A stretch of 64,000 bases of DNA. Origin: Rhizobium tropici CIAT 899. Its GTDB lineage: Bacteria; Pseudomonadota; Alphaproteobacteria; Rhizobiales; Rhizobiaceae. A program made the position numbers and the translations under genes. Position 1 is the stretch's first letter. Every line of letters starts with the position of its first letter. Under the pieces are notes generated by a model. The model made no database searches. It worked only from the letters and a program-made list of their open reading frames with translations, and was not told the origin of the DNA. Positions 19,876-28,920 of the stretch are shown piece after piece. The DNA lies in NCBI RefSeq assembly GCF_000330885.1, contig NC_020059.1, positions 2,283,001-2,347,000 on the forward strand. Reading direction: 5' to 3'.

Positions 19876-21335
19876 GACTTCAAATCCTCCAATGCTTTGC
19901 GCAACTCGGCATGGTCGGAAAATGGCAGCGTAACGCTGCCGATCGTTTGACCTTCCTCATGCCCCTTACCGGCGACGATCAACGTGTCGCCGGATTTCAG
20001 CAGGCCGACAGCCTTGCGGATCGCTTCGGCGCGATCACCGATCTCGGTCGCACAGGCGGCGGCCGCCATGATTTCCCCGCGGATCGTTGCTGGATCTTCC
20101 GAGCGCGGATTGTCGTCGGTGACAACGACGACATCGGCAAGACGGCAGGCGATCTCGCCCATGATCGGACGCTTGCCGCGATCGCGGTCGCCGCCGCAGC
20201 CGAAGACGACGATGACGCGCCCCGTCGTGAACGGGCGCACCGAATTCAGGACGTTTTCAAGCGCATCCGGCTTATGGGCATAGTCGACATAGACAAGCGC
20301 GCCGTCATGCGTATGACCAACGAGTTCCAGACGGCCCGACGCACCGACCAGCTTCTCCAGCGCGGCCATGGCAACCGGCGCGGCAACACCGGTCGAGATC
20401 GCGAGACCGGCGGCGACCAGCGCATTGGCGATCTGGAAATCTCCGGCAAGCGGGATATGAACTTCGAAAATGTCGTCGCCGACATGCACCTCGGCGATCT
20501 GCTTATGGCGGAAGTGCTCGACGCGCTTCAACGTCAGGAAATCGCCCTTGCGCCCGACAGTTCGGACATCATGCCCGGCCGCCTGTGCGGCGGCAATCGC
20601 CTGCGCAGACCAAACATCGTCTGCGAAAATAACCGCCGGCGATCCCTTCGGCAGCAAGTCGCGGAACAGCCGCATCTTTGCCGCCATATAGTCCTCGACC
20701 GTCGGATGGTAATCCATGTGATCGCGACCAAGATTGGTGAACGCGGCGGCGGCGAGCTTCACGCCGTCGAGCCGGAACTGATCGAGGCCATGGCTTGATG
20801 CTTCCATGGCCGCATGGGTAACGCCCTCGTCCGCCAATTCGGCCAGAAGCTTGTGCAGCGACACCGGATCGGGTGTCGTCAACGCGCCATATTCATTGCG
20901 GAACGGAGAAACGACGCCCGTCGTGCCTATCATGGCGGCCGGATGGCCGGCATAGGCCCAGATCTGGCGCGTGAAAGAAGCAACGGAGGTCTTGCCCGCA
21001 GTTCCCGTCACCGCCACCATCGTTTCGGGCTGGCGTCCGTAGAAGCGGGAAGCGGCGACAGCAAGGAACCGGCGCGGCTCGCCAACCTGCAGCAATGGCA
21101 CATTACCGGCATCGGCCGCATGACCAGCAACTATAACCGAGGCACCGCGCGAAACTGCATCGGCAATGAAACTTGCTCCATCCGCCTTCGTGCCGGCGAC
21201 CGCAACAAAAACCATGCCTGGTGCCACCTTACGGCTATCGGCGGAGATCCCGCTTATCTCAAGATCGCCAAGCGCTCCGCCAATATGTGTGTTGAGTTCC
21301 GGAAACTCATTTCCGGCAATATCCCGCAAGTTCAT
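19872..21335 (-). CDS. murE: UDP-MurNAc-L-Ala-D-Glu--meso-diaminopimelate ligase MurE
   Basis: MurE adds the third residue of the stem peptide. The 487-residue protein has the P-loop GTAGKTS (111-117), the [12 protein letters not shown] motif near 178, and DNPRSEDP in the C-terminal domain near residue 410. The DNPR sequence is the recognised specificity motif for meso-diaminopimelate rather than lysine, as expected for a Gram-negative wall. It lies 66 bp after ftsI and overlaps murF by 4 bp. Confidence 0.97.
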   Translation of the reverse strand: MNLRDIAGNEFPELNTHIGGALGDLEISGISADSRKVAPGMVFVAVAGTKADGASFIADAVSRGASVIVAGHAADAGNVPLLQVGEPRRFLAVAASRFYGRQPETMVAVTGTAGKTSVASFTRQIWAYAGHPAAMIGTTGVVSPFRNEYGALTTPDPVSLHKLLAELADEGVTHAAMEASSHGLDQFRLDGVKLAAAAFTNLGRDHMDYHPTVEDYMAAKMRLFRDLLPKGSPAVIFADDVWSAQAIAAAQAAGHDVRTVGRKGDFLTLKRVEHFRHKQIAEVHVGDDIFEVHIPLAGDFQIANALVAAGLAISTGVAAPVAMAALEKLVGASGRLELVGHTHDGALVYVDYAHKPDALENVLNSVRPFTTGRVIVVFGCGGDRDRGKRPIMGEIACRLADVVVVTDDNPRSEDPATIRGEIMAAAACATEIGDRAEAIRKAVGLLKSGDTLIVAGKGHEEGQTIGSVTLPFSDHAELRKALEDLKS

Positions 21336-21401
21336 CGAATGTACTTTTCGCCTTCTCGATCAGTCCGCCCCTCGCGAATCGACGTGTGTATTCTTTCACG
21401 C

Positions 21402-23156
21402 TTAATAAGACGCCAGCAAGGCCGAGTCATCTTTTCCAAAATTGGGCTGCACCCCGAGAATCGGCGCCGAGCGGGCGACGATATCACGGGCGATCGGCAA
21501 GGCGGTGAAGGCCGAAATCGTCCCGCCGCCGCGCTCGCCGCTCTTCGGCTCGTCGATGAAGGTCATGACGATGTATTGCGGATTGTCGATCGGAAACACG
21601 GCCATGAAGGTATTGAAGTTCAGCGTATTGGAATACCGGCCGTTGACCACCTTATCGGCCGTGCCGGTCTTGCTGCCGACATTGTAGCCGGGAACGCGGG
21701 CATTGCGACCCGAGCCCCTGGTGCCGTTGAACTCAAGCAGGAAGCGTACATCGTCGCTGGTGCTCTTCTTGACGACCATCTTGGCAATAGCGTCGGCCTG
21801 ATCGCGCGTGCGCGGCAGGAAGGTCGGCTCGATCAGCTTGCCGCCATTGACGAGTGCCGCTCCCGCGACAGCTGTCTGCAGCGGCGTCGTCGAGACACCG
21901 TGACCGAAGGAGATCGTGATGGAGTTGATCTTCTTCCAGACGCGTGGCTGCGACGGCATTTTCACCTCGGGCAATTCGGTCTGCATCTTCGTGAGCAGGC
22001 CGATACGGGTGAGGAATTCCTTATGGCCTTCGATACCGACGAGATCGGCAATCTTGGCCGTGCCGATATTCGAAGAGTACTGGAAAATTTCAGGAACGGT
22101 CAAAACGCGCCGCTGGCCGTGGAAATCCTTGATGGTAAAGCCACCAATACGGATGGGGTTGGTGGCATCGAAGGCGTTACGCAACGTAACCTTGCCATCA
22201 TCCAGCGCCATGGCCATGGTGAAGGTCTTGAAGGTCGATCCCATTTCGAACGTGCCGTTCGTCATGCGGTTGAGCCAGCCTTCCGTGGCGCCCTCATTCG
22301 GATAATTCGGATCGAAATCCGGAGCCGAGGCCATGCCGAGAACCTCGCCGGTGTGGACATCGAGAACTGCGGCACCCGCGCCCTTGGCCTGGAAATTCTT
22401 GACGGCATTGACCACCGCATCACGAACGATGCCCTGCACGCGCAGATCGATCGAAAGCTTCACCGGCTGCAGCGGCTGATCGTTGGTCATGCCCGCAGCA
22501 GCGAGGTCGGCGAGCCCCTGGTCGTCGATATATTTCTCCATGCCGGCAACGCCGCGATTGTCGATGTTCACGTAGCCGAGAATGTGAGGGGCGGTCGTCC
22601 CGCCCGGATAGAAGCGGCGTTTCTCGGGACGGAAGCCGATGCCGGGAATGCCCAGTGCCAAAATCTGGTTCTGCTGCTTCGGCGTCAGCTGCCGACGCAG
22701 CCAGGCAAAGTGCGAGGACTTCGCCGAAAGCTTCTTGTAGGTGGATTTAGTATCAAGATCCGGCAGGACCTTGCGCAATTCCTCGACAGCTTCATCCGCA
22801 TCGATGATCTTGTTCGGCTCGGCAAACAGCGAGACCGTGCGGATGTCGGTTGCCAGCAAGGCGCCATTACGGTCGACGATATCAGGGCGCGAGGCCATCA
22901 GCCGATCCGGCGGCAGAATGCTTGACGTGATATCCGGCTGGGTCATGGCGAATTGCGCAAGACGACCGCCGATCACGCAATAGATCGCGATGAAACTCCC
23001 AACCAATAGTACGACACGGCTTTTTGCCTGACTGGACTTGCGCTTGCGCGCACCCTCGAATGTCGAACGGGAAAATCCATCGTTGGGGCGATTGTTGCCG
23101 TCAGTGGAGAAATGGGCCTTGCTCTTCAGGACCATGATGCGCGAAAGAAAAGACAT
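21402..23156 (-). CDS. ftsI: septal D,D-transpeptidase FtsI (PBP3)
   Basis: FtsI is the class B penicillin-binding protein that cross-links septal peptidoglycan as partner of FtsW. The 584-residue protein has a basic cytoplasmic tail, one transmembrane helix at about 48-64, a PBP dimerisation domain, and the transpeptidase domain with its three active-site motifs: STFK (307-310, catalytic Ser307), SSN (361-363) and KTG (496-498). Its ATG overlaps the ftsL stop codon by one base (TAATG), so translation is coupled. Position between ftsL and murE fits the dcw order. Confidence 0.97.
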   Translation of the reverse strand: MSFLSRIMVLKSKAHFSTDGNNRPNDGFSRSTFEGARKRKSSQAKSRVVLLVGSFIAIYCVIGGRLAQFAMTQPDITSSILPPDRLMASRPDIVDRNGALLATDIRTVSLFAEPNKIIDADEAVEELRKVLPDLDTKSTYKKLSAKSSHFAWLRRQLTPKQQNQILALGIPGIGFRPEKRRFYPGGTTAPHILGYVNIDNRGVAGMEKYIDDQGLADLAAAGMTNDQPLQPVKLSIDLRVQGIVRDAVVNAVKNFQAKGAGAAVLDVHTGEVLGMASAPDFDPNYPNEGATEGWLNRMTNGTFEMGSTFKTFTMAMALDDGKVTLRNAFDATNPIRIGGFTIKDFHGQRRVLTVPEIFQYSSNIGTAKIADLVGIEGHKEFLTRIGLLTKMQTELPEVKMPSQPRVWKKINSITISFGHGVSTTPLQTAVAGAALVNGGKLIEPTFLPRTRDQADAIAKMVVKKSTSDDVRFLLEFNGTRGSGRNARVPGYNVGSKTGTADKVVNGRYSNTLNFNTFMAVFPIDNPQYIVMTFIDEPKSGERGGGTISAFTALPIARDIVARSAPILGVQPNFGKDDSALLASY

Positions 23157-23677
23157 TAATCCCTCACCGATCCCGTTGCCATGTTGTCGACATCAGACTT
23201 CTTGCGCTTGGCAAGAGCGGGCGGTTTCGGACGCGGCGCCGGAGCGGCAGCAACATCGGCGATGGCCTTCCTGATCTGTGCATCCGTCGTATCGCCATTG
23301 CTCGAGGCCACCGACGCGCCGCTCTTGGCACCGCCTGCCTTGCCGCTCTTCGGATCATTGGAGGCCGTTACCGTTGGCGGCGGAAGCTGCGAGCGCAACA
23401 TCGGCAATTCACTCGGCTGAACGATCGCCGTCGAGAGCGTCGGCTGCAGCTGAAGTTCGCTATTATAATTATTGACCAGGCGCTCCAGCCGGTTCGGCTG
23501 AGAAACCAGCGCCCAGTCCGCCTTGAGGAGATCGATCGTATCCCTCTCAAGCTTGATTTCGGATTCGAGGCGGCGAACCTCTTCCAGCTTCAGCTCGGCA
23601 TGATGCTTGATCGTGTAGGTCACACTGGCCATGGCCGTCATGACGCCGATCAGCACGATGTCAAAAGTCTTCAGCAT
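23156..23677 (-). CDS. ftsL: cell division protein FtsL
   Basis: FtsL is a small bitopic divisome protein that pairs with FtsB through a periplasmic coiled coil. From the ATG at 23677 it has 173 residues: a transmembrane segment at about 4-22, a heptad-like region at about 28-60 (including LEEVRRLESEIKLERDTIDLLKADW, seen as charged/leucine repeats), then a Ser/Ala/Pro-rich tail not found in E. coli FtsL. The reading frame stays open far into rsmH, but 23677 is chosen because it follows the rsmH stop by one base and starts with MLKTFDIVLIG, a good membrane anchor. Sequence conservation in this family is low; gene order supports the call. Confidence 0.88.
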   Translation of the reverse strand: MLKTFDIVLIGVMTAMASVTYTIKHHAELKLEEVRRLESEIKLERDTIDLLKADWALVSQPNRLERLVNNYNSELQLQPTLSTAIVQPSELPMLRSQLPPPTVTASNDPKSGKAGGAKSGASVASSNGDTTDAQIRKAIADVAAAPAPRPKPPALAKRKKSDVDNMATGSVRD

Positions 23678-23678
23678 T

Positions 23679-24704
23679 TTAGCCCCCAAGCTTTCCAAGA
23701 CTGGCGAGACTGGGCAGATCGAAGATCGAAAGATCTGCCGCCTCCGCCGGAGCCAAGGTGCGAACCCCCGCACGCAACTTGGCCGAACGAGCGCGCGGAT
23801 TGGCTTCCGCCTCGGCATCCCCAGCAGAAATCATCGACTTGCCGACCGGTTCGAAGGTGGCAGGCCGCTCGGTCACGATAGGCATATGACGCGACCCGAC
23901 AGCACGGCCCGAACGATCGGCGAAGAACTTCTTGACGATCCGGTCTTCCAGCGAATGGAAGGTCACGACGACAAGGCGCCCGCCTGGCTTGAGGGCGCGC
24001 TCGGCCGCAAACAATGCCTGAGCCAGCTCGCCGAGCTCGTCATTGACGAAGATGCGCAGAGCCTGAAAGACCCGCGTTGCAGGATGGATCTTGTCCTTCG
24101 CCTTTCGCGGTGTCACGACCTCGATCAACCCGGCCAGATCGCGGGTGGTCACAAAGGGAGCTTCGGCACGCCGCTTTTCGATCGCATGCGCGATGCGCGG
24201 CGCCTGCTTTTCCTCGCCTAGAAACACAAAAATGCGAATGAGATCGGCAAGCTTTGCACGGTTGACGACATCGGCAGCCGATACGCCGCTTGCCGACATA
24301 CGCATGTCGAGCGGACCGTTTTTGTTGAAGGAAAACCCGCGCTCGGCCTCGTCGATCTGCATGGAGGAGACGCCGATATCGAGCACGACGCCATCAAGGC
24401 CATCTTCAGGAGCATGCTCGGCCAGCTGAGAAAACTGCGACTGAATGAGCTTGAGATGTCCGGCATGGGCGGAAACGAGCGCCTGCCCCGCCGCAATTGC
24501 CGTCGGATCGCGATCAAGCGCGATTACATCGGCGCCAGCCTTAAGAATTGCGGACGTATAGCCGCCAGCCCCGAACGTTCCATCGAGGATGATCTTGCCG
24601 GGCGCCGGAGCCAGCGCCTCCAACACCTCGGAAAGAAGAACCGGAATGTGACGAACCGGTCCGCCACCGGCATCAGAAGAACCTCCGCCTGAATTCGCCG
24701 CCAT
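23679..24704 (-). CDS. rsmH: 16S rRNA (cytosine1402-N4)-methyltransferase RsmH
   Basis: RsmH (MraW) methylates N4 of C1402 in 16S rRNA using SAM. The 341-residue protein carries [13 protein letters not shown] near residue 19, the SAM motif [12 protein letters not shown] near 38, the family signature [21 protein letters not shown] near 105 (given here in part), DMRMS near 130 and the C-terminal [16 protein letters not shown] segment near 265. An open frame continues upstream through mraZ, but the start at 24704 lies 14 bp after the mraZ stop and matches homologue length. Second gene of the dcw operon, as usual. Confidence 0.96.
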   Translation of the reverse strand: MAANSGGGSSDAGGGPVRHIPVLLSEVLEALAPAPGKIILDGTFGAGGYTSAILKAGADVIALDRDPTAIAAGQALVSAHAGHLKLIQSQFSQLAEHAPEDGLDGVVLDIGVSSMQIDEAERGFSFNKNGPLDMRMSASGVSAADVVNRAKLADLIRIFVFLGEEKQAPRIAHAIEKRRAEAPFVTTRDLAGLIEVVTPRKAKDKIHPATRVFQALRIFVNDELGELAQALFAAERALKPGGRLVVVTFHSLEDRIVKKFFADRSGRAVGSRHMPIVTERPATFEPVGKSMISAGDAEAEANPRARSAKLRAGVRTLAPAEAADLSIFDLPSLASLGKLGG

Positions 24705-24718
24705 TCCGCTTCTCCGCT

Positions 24719-25159
24719 CTATTCCGAGCGCCTGCCCGCCAGCCTGCGCTCCTCTCGTGCCTGCGACTGCAAGGCCAGGAAGGCCTCCGGTCGCCACAAT
24801 TGAAAATGATCCGCCCGACCGACAAAGGTCACTTCGCTTGCGATTCCGGTGAAGTCGCGAATGAAATCCGTGATCATCAACCGCCCTTCCGCATCGAGCT
24901 TCATGAAGACCCCGCCCCCGTGAATGAGGAGCGACATCTGGTTCGCCGCCGGTGAAAACGGATCGTCCGCCGCAATCTGCCGCTCGAAGCGATCGAGCAG
25001 ATCGAGACCGCCGATACTGATTGCCGGAAACACAAAATCCTGGAAGCAATACAACTCCTGGATATTGCGCTCGGCCAGCACGGAACGAAACGCCGCCGGC
25101 ACGGAAACCCGCCCCTTGGAATCGATCCGGTTGGTCGCATTTGACAGGAAGCGGTTCAT
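24719..25159 (-). CDS. mraZ: transcriptional regulator MraZ
   Basis: MraZ is an AbrB-like DNA-binding protein that usually heads and represses the dcw cluster. The 146-residue product ([17 protein letters not shown]...) has two MraZ swapped-hairpin halves; [13 protein letters not shown] near 13-25 and [14 protein letters not shown] near 95-108 are the paired DxxGR motifs. ATG 25159 is chosen on homologue starts; a GTG at 25171, four codons upstream, has GGGGGA 3 nt before it and is possible. The predicted target, four TGGGN boxes, lies about 180 bp upstream, overlapping the presumed promoter. Confidence 0.95.
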   Translation of the reverse strand: MNRFLSNATNRIDSKGRVSVPAAFRSVLAERNIQELYCFQDFVFPAISIGGLDLLDRFERQIAADDPFSPAANQMSLLIHGGGVFMKLDAEGRLMITDFIRDFTGIASEVTFVGRADHFQLWRPEAFLALQSQAREERRLAGRRSE

Positions 25160-25335
25160 GACGCGAAACACCCGTCCCCCATGACCCGGAAGCCGCTACT
25201 CGCTCACAGGCACAGCCAAAATCGGACACAGCTTCGCAAGCCGAAAGAGCCGACACCCCTTCGACACTCCCAGAACGGGAGCGATTATGGCTTTGCGATG
25301 ATTGGGCTCTGATTTGCCCTTGTGCAGTGTTGTTT

Positions 25336-25370
25336 TGGGATACCATGGGACCATATGGGCGTCAATGGGA
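25336..25370. promoter_or_regulatory. MraZ operator: four TGGGN boxes overlapping the dcw promoter
   Basis: On the plus strand TGGGA, TGGGA, TGGGC and TGGGA begin at 25336, 25346, 25356 and 25366, an exact 10-bp period. MraZ in E. coli is known to bind TGGGN repeats with 5-bp spacers. On the minus strand the same DNA contains TTGACG (25360-25365), a 17-bp spacer and TATCCC (25337-25342), a plausible sigma-70-type promoter for mraZ. Bound MraZ would cover both hexamers. The predicted leader to the mraZ start is about 165-175 nt. Confidence 0.8.
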
Positions 25371-25421
25371 TGAAGCCACGTCAGACGTGGCCGCAGCCTG
25401 AATATTCATAAGACGTTAAGT

Positions 25422-25436
25422 TTAACGAAAGGTTAG
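25422..25436. promoter_or_regulatory. candidate CtrA-type box upstream of the dcw promoter
   Basis: TTAA-N7-TTAG (25422-25436) matches the CtrA consensus TTAA-N7-TTAA at seven of eight positions and lies some 60 bp upstream of the presumed -35 of mraZ. A further TTAA starts at 25416. Motif match only. Confidence 0.25.
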
Positions 25437-25587
25437 GATCGGCTTCAGGATACGTCCCGAAACGGATTGTTTTCACAGGTTAAAACCCTCGCCCGTCGGG
25501 CCCGGAAGCTCTGAAATTCAAGGCATTCGGCAGCTTCGAAAATTATTTGGCGGAAGCGTTGGACGCGCCGCTCGGAAGTGACGCGAT

Positions 25588-25999
25588 GATTTGCCAGTTG
25601 GCCTGTAAGCCGGGTTCTGTATGGCTCCGGCCAAGGCCGGAACGTGGCAGCCATTCATCTGGGACGGCGCTTGCGCGACGCCTCATGCAACCCACCCGGA
25701 TGACCGGCCCGGAAACGGGCTGGAGCGCTTGCGCGCTCCGTGTCATCCCTATTCGGTTTTGCTCCCGGTGGGGTTTTCCGTGCCGTCGCTGTTGCCAGAG
25801 ACGCGGTGGGCTCTTACCCCACCCTTTCACCCTTACCCGATCCGAAAATCAGGCGGTTTGCTTTCTGTGGCACTTTCCCTGAGGTTGCCCCCGCCGGACG
25901 TTATCCGGCACCGTGTTTCCGTGGAGCCCGGACTTTCCTCACCCCATCGCCTTTCGGCATTGATGAAGCGCGGCTGCCCAGCCAACTGGCACAGGCTCA
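25588..25999 (-). ncRNA. rnpB: RNase P RNA (class A, alphaproteobacterial)
   Basis: This is the catalytic RNA that trims the 5' leader of tRNA precursors. On the minus strand the 5' segment contains GCCAGTTGGC, which pairs with GCCAACTGGC at the 3' end (helix P1). The near-universal block GAGGAAAGTCCGGGCTCC (P4 and flank, about 25948-25931) follows, then GGCGGGGGCAACC and GGGAAAGTGCCACAGAAA, and near the 3' end ACAGAACCCGGCTTA, the partner strand of P4. Total length of about 410 nt fits class A RNase P RNAs of rhizobia. The ends are estimated from the P1 pairing. It lies between the dcw promoter and an oxidoreductase gene, on the same strand as both. Confidence 0.96.
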
Positions 26000-26056
26000 T
26001 TAACCGAGACCGCCGGCAATTGCCACCGAAATATGCTGGTTTGTGAAGAGCGGATG

Positions 26057-27250
26057 TCAATTGCGGAAATACGCTGAGAAATCCGTGCCGTAGCCTTCAT
26101 CCTTGATTCGACCTGTAAGCAGCAGTTCCGCCCCGAGCCGGCCTATTTCATCGGAGCTCTTGGCGGCCATGCCACAGCCGCCCGTCAGAACCGCCACGCG
26201 TGGCGAAGAGGTGTAGCCGATCATCGGGTAACCCGATGGCGAATAGGAAACGGCACAGGAATTGGTGAAAGCCGGTGGCCGTCTGACGCCTGGAACGAGC
26301 CCGTGGAATATGCGCACCAGATGCTCGCGCGCCTTGTCGCGACCGGCCGTGCGGAACCAGGCACGCAGCTCCGTCTCGGTCGTGAATTGCAGATCATCGG
26401 GATCGCCACCGATCTTCATGTAATATTTGCCGTCCGGATAGCGGATCGGCGGCAGCATATAGATGCTCTCCACATCATCGGCTGCCTTGGAGATCAGCGA
26501 CGGCATGCCGGAAAGGGCTTCGGTTTCCGTCTCGCTCACTTCGAAGAAGGTGACCGTGCGGCCATAAACCTTCATCTCAACGGGTCGCGGCAAGAGATTC
26601 TCGGCAATGGAGAAACCGCCGGTGGCCAGCAGTATTTTTTCCGCACTGAATGTCTCGCCCTCGGCGGTCGTCACGACAGCCAGGCCGCTCTCGTCGCGGA
26701 TCGACACAGCCGTCTGCTTGATAATGCGAGCGCCTGCCTTCTCCGCCAGTAGCGATTGCGCCTTCACGAGCCGGCGCGGGCTGATGTGACCCGCCCCATG
26801 CGGTTCGAAGACTCCTTCGCTTCCCGATTCGAAGGAGAAGAAAGGAAACTTCACCTTGAGTTCGGTATCATCGAGGATATCGGTTTGCACGCCGAGCCGC
26901 CTGGCCGCTTCCACGACATCACCGACATAGGCTATTTCACCACCCCGCTTCGGCCCGACAACAAGGCAGCCGACCGGAGCGTAGAATTGAATGCCGCTAT
27001 CTCGTTCGATATCCGCATAACGGCCGATCGAACGGTTTGCGAGACGAGCCCAATCCGTATCCGGATCGATCGTGCGGGTAATACGGCCCTCGTCATAATG
27101 ACTGCCGAAAACACCCTGGTGATTGGCGCGATCTTCAGGCTCATCCGGCCCGATGACGGCGATGCCGTCCGTTTGGTTTGCCAGGTGACGGGCAGCCGCT
27201 GCTCCCATCATGCCCCGGCCGACGACGATGAACCTGAAATCCGCTGCCAC
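26057..27250 (-). CDS. FAD-dependent amine oxidase, sarcosine/N-methyltryptophan oxidase-like
   Basis: The 397-residue protein belongs to the DAO/MSOX-MTOX flavoprotein group that oxidises secondary or tertiary amino acids. FIVVGRGMMGAAAARHL at 6-22 is the dinucleotide-binding GxGxxG motif. SCAVSYSPSGYPMIG near 340 places a Cys where monomeric sarcosine oxidases attach FAD covalently, and TGGCGMAAKSS near 363 is the C-terminal flavin loop. The GTG start at 27250 is chosen because GAGGAT lies 6 nt upstream; an open frame extends further but lacks such a site. It stands alone between rnpB and a transglycosylase gene, so context does not reveal its substrate. Confidence 0.8.
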   Translation of the reverse strand: MAADFRFIVVGRGMMGAAAARHLANQTDGIAVIGPDEPEDRANHQGVFGSHYDEGRITRTIDPDTDWARLANRSIGRYADIERDSGIQFYAPVGCLVVGPKRGGEIAYVGDVVEAARRLGVQTDILDDTELKVKFPFFSFESGSEGVFEPHGAGHISPRRLVKAQSLLAEKAGARIIKQTAVSIRDESGLAVVTTAEGETFSAEKILLATGGFSIAENLLPRPVEMKVYGRTVTFFEVSETETEALSGMPSLISKAADDVESIYMLPPIRYPDGKYYMKIGGDPDDLQFTTETELRAWFRTAGRDKAREHLVRIFHGLVPGVRRPPAFTNSCAVSYSPSGYPMIGYTSSPRVAVLTGGCGMAAKSSDEIGRLGAELLLTGRIKDEGYGTDFSAYFRN

Positions 27251-27333
27251 GCTATGATCCTCGCAAACAATAGCGGTTCGATAGCATGGAAGACGATTCC
27301 GCCCTACCCCGCAATTCCTGACGCCAGTGGACG

Positions 27334-27891
27334 TCAGTCCAGAAGCGCCAATACCTTGCCGCAATAGCGCTTCGAGATCGGGTTCATGCGCGTGGCGCCA
27401 TGGCCGGCATTGTATTTGAGGATGGTGTTGCAGGTCGGTCCCCCGCCAAGATCCTGTGCCATGGCGAGATATTTCATGCCGAACTTGATGTTCGTCTCGG
27501 GATCATAGAGCCCCTTGGCTCCTCCGGTATATCCCATCAGCCGGGCGGTTGCCGGCTTGATCTGCATCAGGCCGATCTCACCTGCGCTTCCACGGGTTTT
27601 CGGATTGAAATTGCTTTCGATCTTGACGACGGCAGTCGCGAGTTCGACTGCGACGCCGTTCTGCTTGGCATATTTGGCAATCAATACGGAGTAGCGATTT
27701 TGCCGTGCGAAGGAGGTCTCGGCATCGCGCAATTCGACGGGAACATTGGGAACCGGGAAGCCGGTAGTGCGGCTGACGATCTTGAGAGGAACAGTTTTCT
27801 GCTTTGCGTGGCGCTCGCCCGCAGAGGCGCAATCGTATCCCACCAGCAGCACGCCCATGCATGCCACAGCCGCAACAATCAAATTTTTCAT
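27334..27891 (-). CDS. lytic transglycosylase, SLT domain
   Basis: This is a 185-residue exported protein with a signal peptide (residues 1-24) and a C-terminal SLT (GH23) fold. The catalytic Glu is in KIESNFNP (E92), followed by GEIGLMQIKPATA (104-116) and a C-terminal KYNAG motif, all diagnostic of SLT transglycosylases that cleave MurNAc-GlcNAc bonds with 1,6-anhydro product. It is minimal in size, lacking extra domains. Its leader carries a long inverted repeat in which one arm contains the GGAGG ribosome-binding site, suggesting translational control. It reads in the same direction as ampD and djlA upstream but 267 bp separate them. Confidence 0.88.
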   Translation of the reverse strand: MKNLIVAAVACMGVLLVGYDCASAGERHAKQKTVPLKIVSRTTGFPVPNVPVELRDAETSFARQNRYSVLIAKYAKQNGVAVELATAVVKIESNFNPKTRGSAGEIGLMQIKPATARLMGYTGGAKGLYDPETNIKFGMKYLAMAQDLGGGPTCNTILKYNAGHGATRMNPISKRYCGKVLALLD

Positions 27892-27896
27892 GTAGT

Positions 27897-27960
27897 CTTT
27901 TGCCTCCAGGGGCGGGACCGCGGATAACCAAAGCCATCACGTCCGGCTGGAGGCAAAAAG
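27897..27960 (-). promoter_or_regulatory. leader hairpin that would sequester the transglycosylase ribosome-binding site
   Basis: CTTTTGCCTCCAG (27897-27909) and CTGGAGGCAAAAAG (27947-27960) are inverted copies, complementary over 13 bp with one extra A. An inner GGAC/GTCC pairing can extend the stem. On the transcript the downstream arm contains GGAGG, the likely Shine-Dalgarno sequence about 11 nt before the ATG at 27891. Folding would hide it. No T run follows, so it is not a terminator. Confidence 0.6.
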
Positions 27961-28158
27961 AGCCGCCGGAGTGCACAGTCCCCATTAGTCGTCTACGGCC
28001 GCGCGACACACAAACCCAGACGCCGCGACCGCCGTTCAGCGAGCGCCGTTAGACCAATGCAATGCGGAAATAATAGGGAAAAGCTGTGGCGTAGCAGAGT
28101 GTTACGCGTTTTTGCATCTATAGCCGGCTATAAACGCCCATGACAGGATGAAACGAAT

Positions 28159-28920
28159 TCACGAATAGCCGGGCAACGCGGCCAGTAGGCGATGAAGCGT
28201 ATCGATCGTCGAAAAGTCGGCGATGCCGTCCACGCGCTCCTGCCGGAAATGGCGCTGGAAGGCTTCGACGTCGCCCTTCAGTTTTTCCGAGAATTCGCCA
28301 TTTATTTCAGTGTTGTAGCCATACAGCGACAGCATCGACTGCAAGGCTTCGATCGGCTGTCCCACATCACCCTTCTGGAAGAACCGTCCGCCAGTGATCG
28401 AAGCCGGCTCAACCCAGTGCCCCACGCCCGCTGCAGCGAGCCGCGCCCAGGGGAATTTCTCACCCGGATCGACCTTGCGCACAGGGGCAACATCGGAGTG
28501 TCCAAGCACCCGTTCAGGCGCGATTGCCCAGCGTTGGCCGCAATCGCGACACAGTTCGATCACCGCTTCGATCTGTTCGTCAGGAAATTCCGGCAGTCCG
28601 CCGGGATGGCCTGCATTAGCGATTTCGATGCCGATCGACGACGAATTGATGTCGGTTTCGCCATGCCAGAAGCTCTTGCCCGCATGCCAGGCACGGCGCT
28701 CTTCCGGGACAAGCTGCATGACGCGCCCATCCTCGAAGACGAAATAATGACTGGAAACCTGGCTCTCCGCACGACAGAGCCAATCGAGAGCGCCCTCAGC
28801 CGTGCCCATCCCGGTATAGTGCAGAAGGAGGATATCAGGCCGATGTCCATCCCGCCTCTCGCCATGGTTCGGCGAAGGCTGCACATGGGCGCGAGCGAAA
28901 TCGGCCTTGAATGCACTCAT
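28159..28920 (-). CDS. ampD: N-acetylmuramoyl-L-alanine amidase (AmpD-like) with peptidoglycan-binding domain
   Basis: This is a 253-residue zinc amidase of the Amidase_2 family. The zinc ligands are visible as H34 (LLLHYTG), H141 (LGHSDVAP) and D151 (KVDPG), with the conserved Glu in IGIEIANAG. A C-terminal peptidoglycan-binding domain (about 185-250, starting DVGQPIEALQ) follows, as in the AmiD/AmpD branch. There is no clear signal peptide, which favours a cytoplasmic role in anhydro-muropeptide recycling, though some relatives with this domain are envelope proteins. Its ATG overlaps the djlA stop by 4 bp, so the two genes are coupled. Confidence 0.86.
   Translation of the reverse strand: MSAFKADFARAHVQPSPNHGERRDGHRPDILLLHYTGMGTAEGALDWLCRAESQVSSHYFVFEDGRVMQLVPEERRAWHAGKSFWHGETDINSSSIGIEIANAGHPGGLPEFPDEQIEAVIELCRDCGQRWAIAPERVLGHSDVAPVRKVDPGEKFPWARLAAAGVGHWVEPASITGGRFFQKGDVGQPIEALQSMLSLYGYNTEINGEFSEKLKGDVEAFQRHFRQERVDGIADFSTIDTLHRLLAALPGYS

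Noticed and set aside
20814..22925. A 703-codon plus-strand frame opposite murE and ftsI
   Set aside because: Antisense shadow of intact murE and ftsI with all their motifs; no ribosome-binding site or recognisable domain.
23678..23818. 47-residue N-terminal extension of FtsL into rsmH
   Set aside because: The extension is Arg/Pro-rich and encoded within rsmH; the start at 23677 directly follows the rsmH stop and opens with the membrane helix.
24705..25346. N-terminal extension of RsmH through the mraZ region
   Set aside because: The frame is open but would begin inside the presumed promoter and overlap all of mraZ. RsmH homologues start near 24704.
25445..25587. Possible extra RNA gene or terminator downstream of rnpB
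   Set aside because: Only short imperfect inverted repeats (for example CCCGACGGG) without a T run; nothing supports a separate gene.
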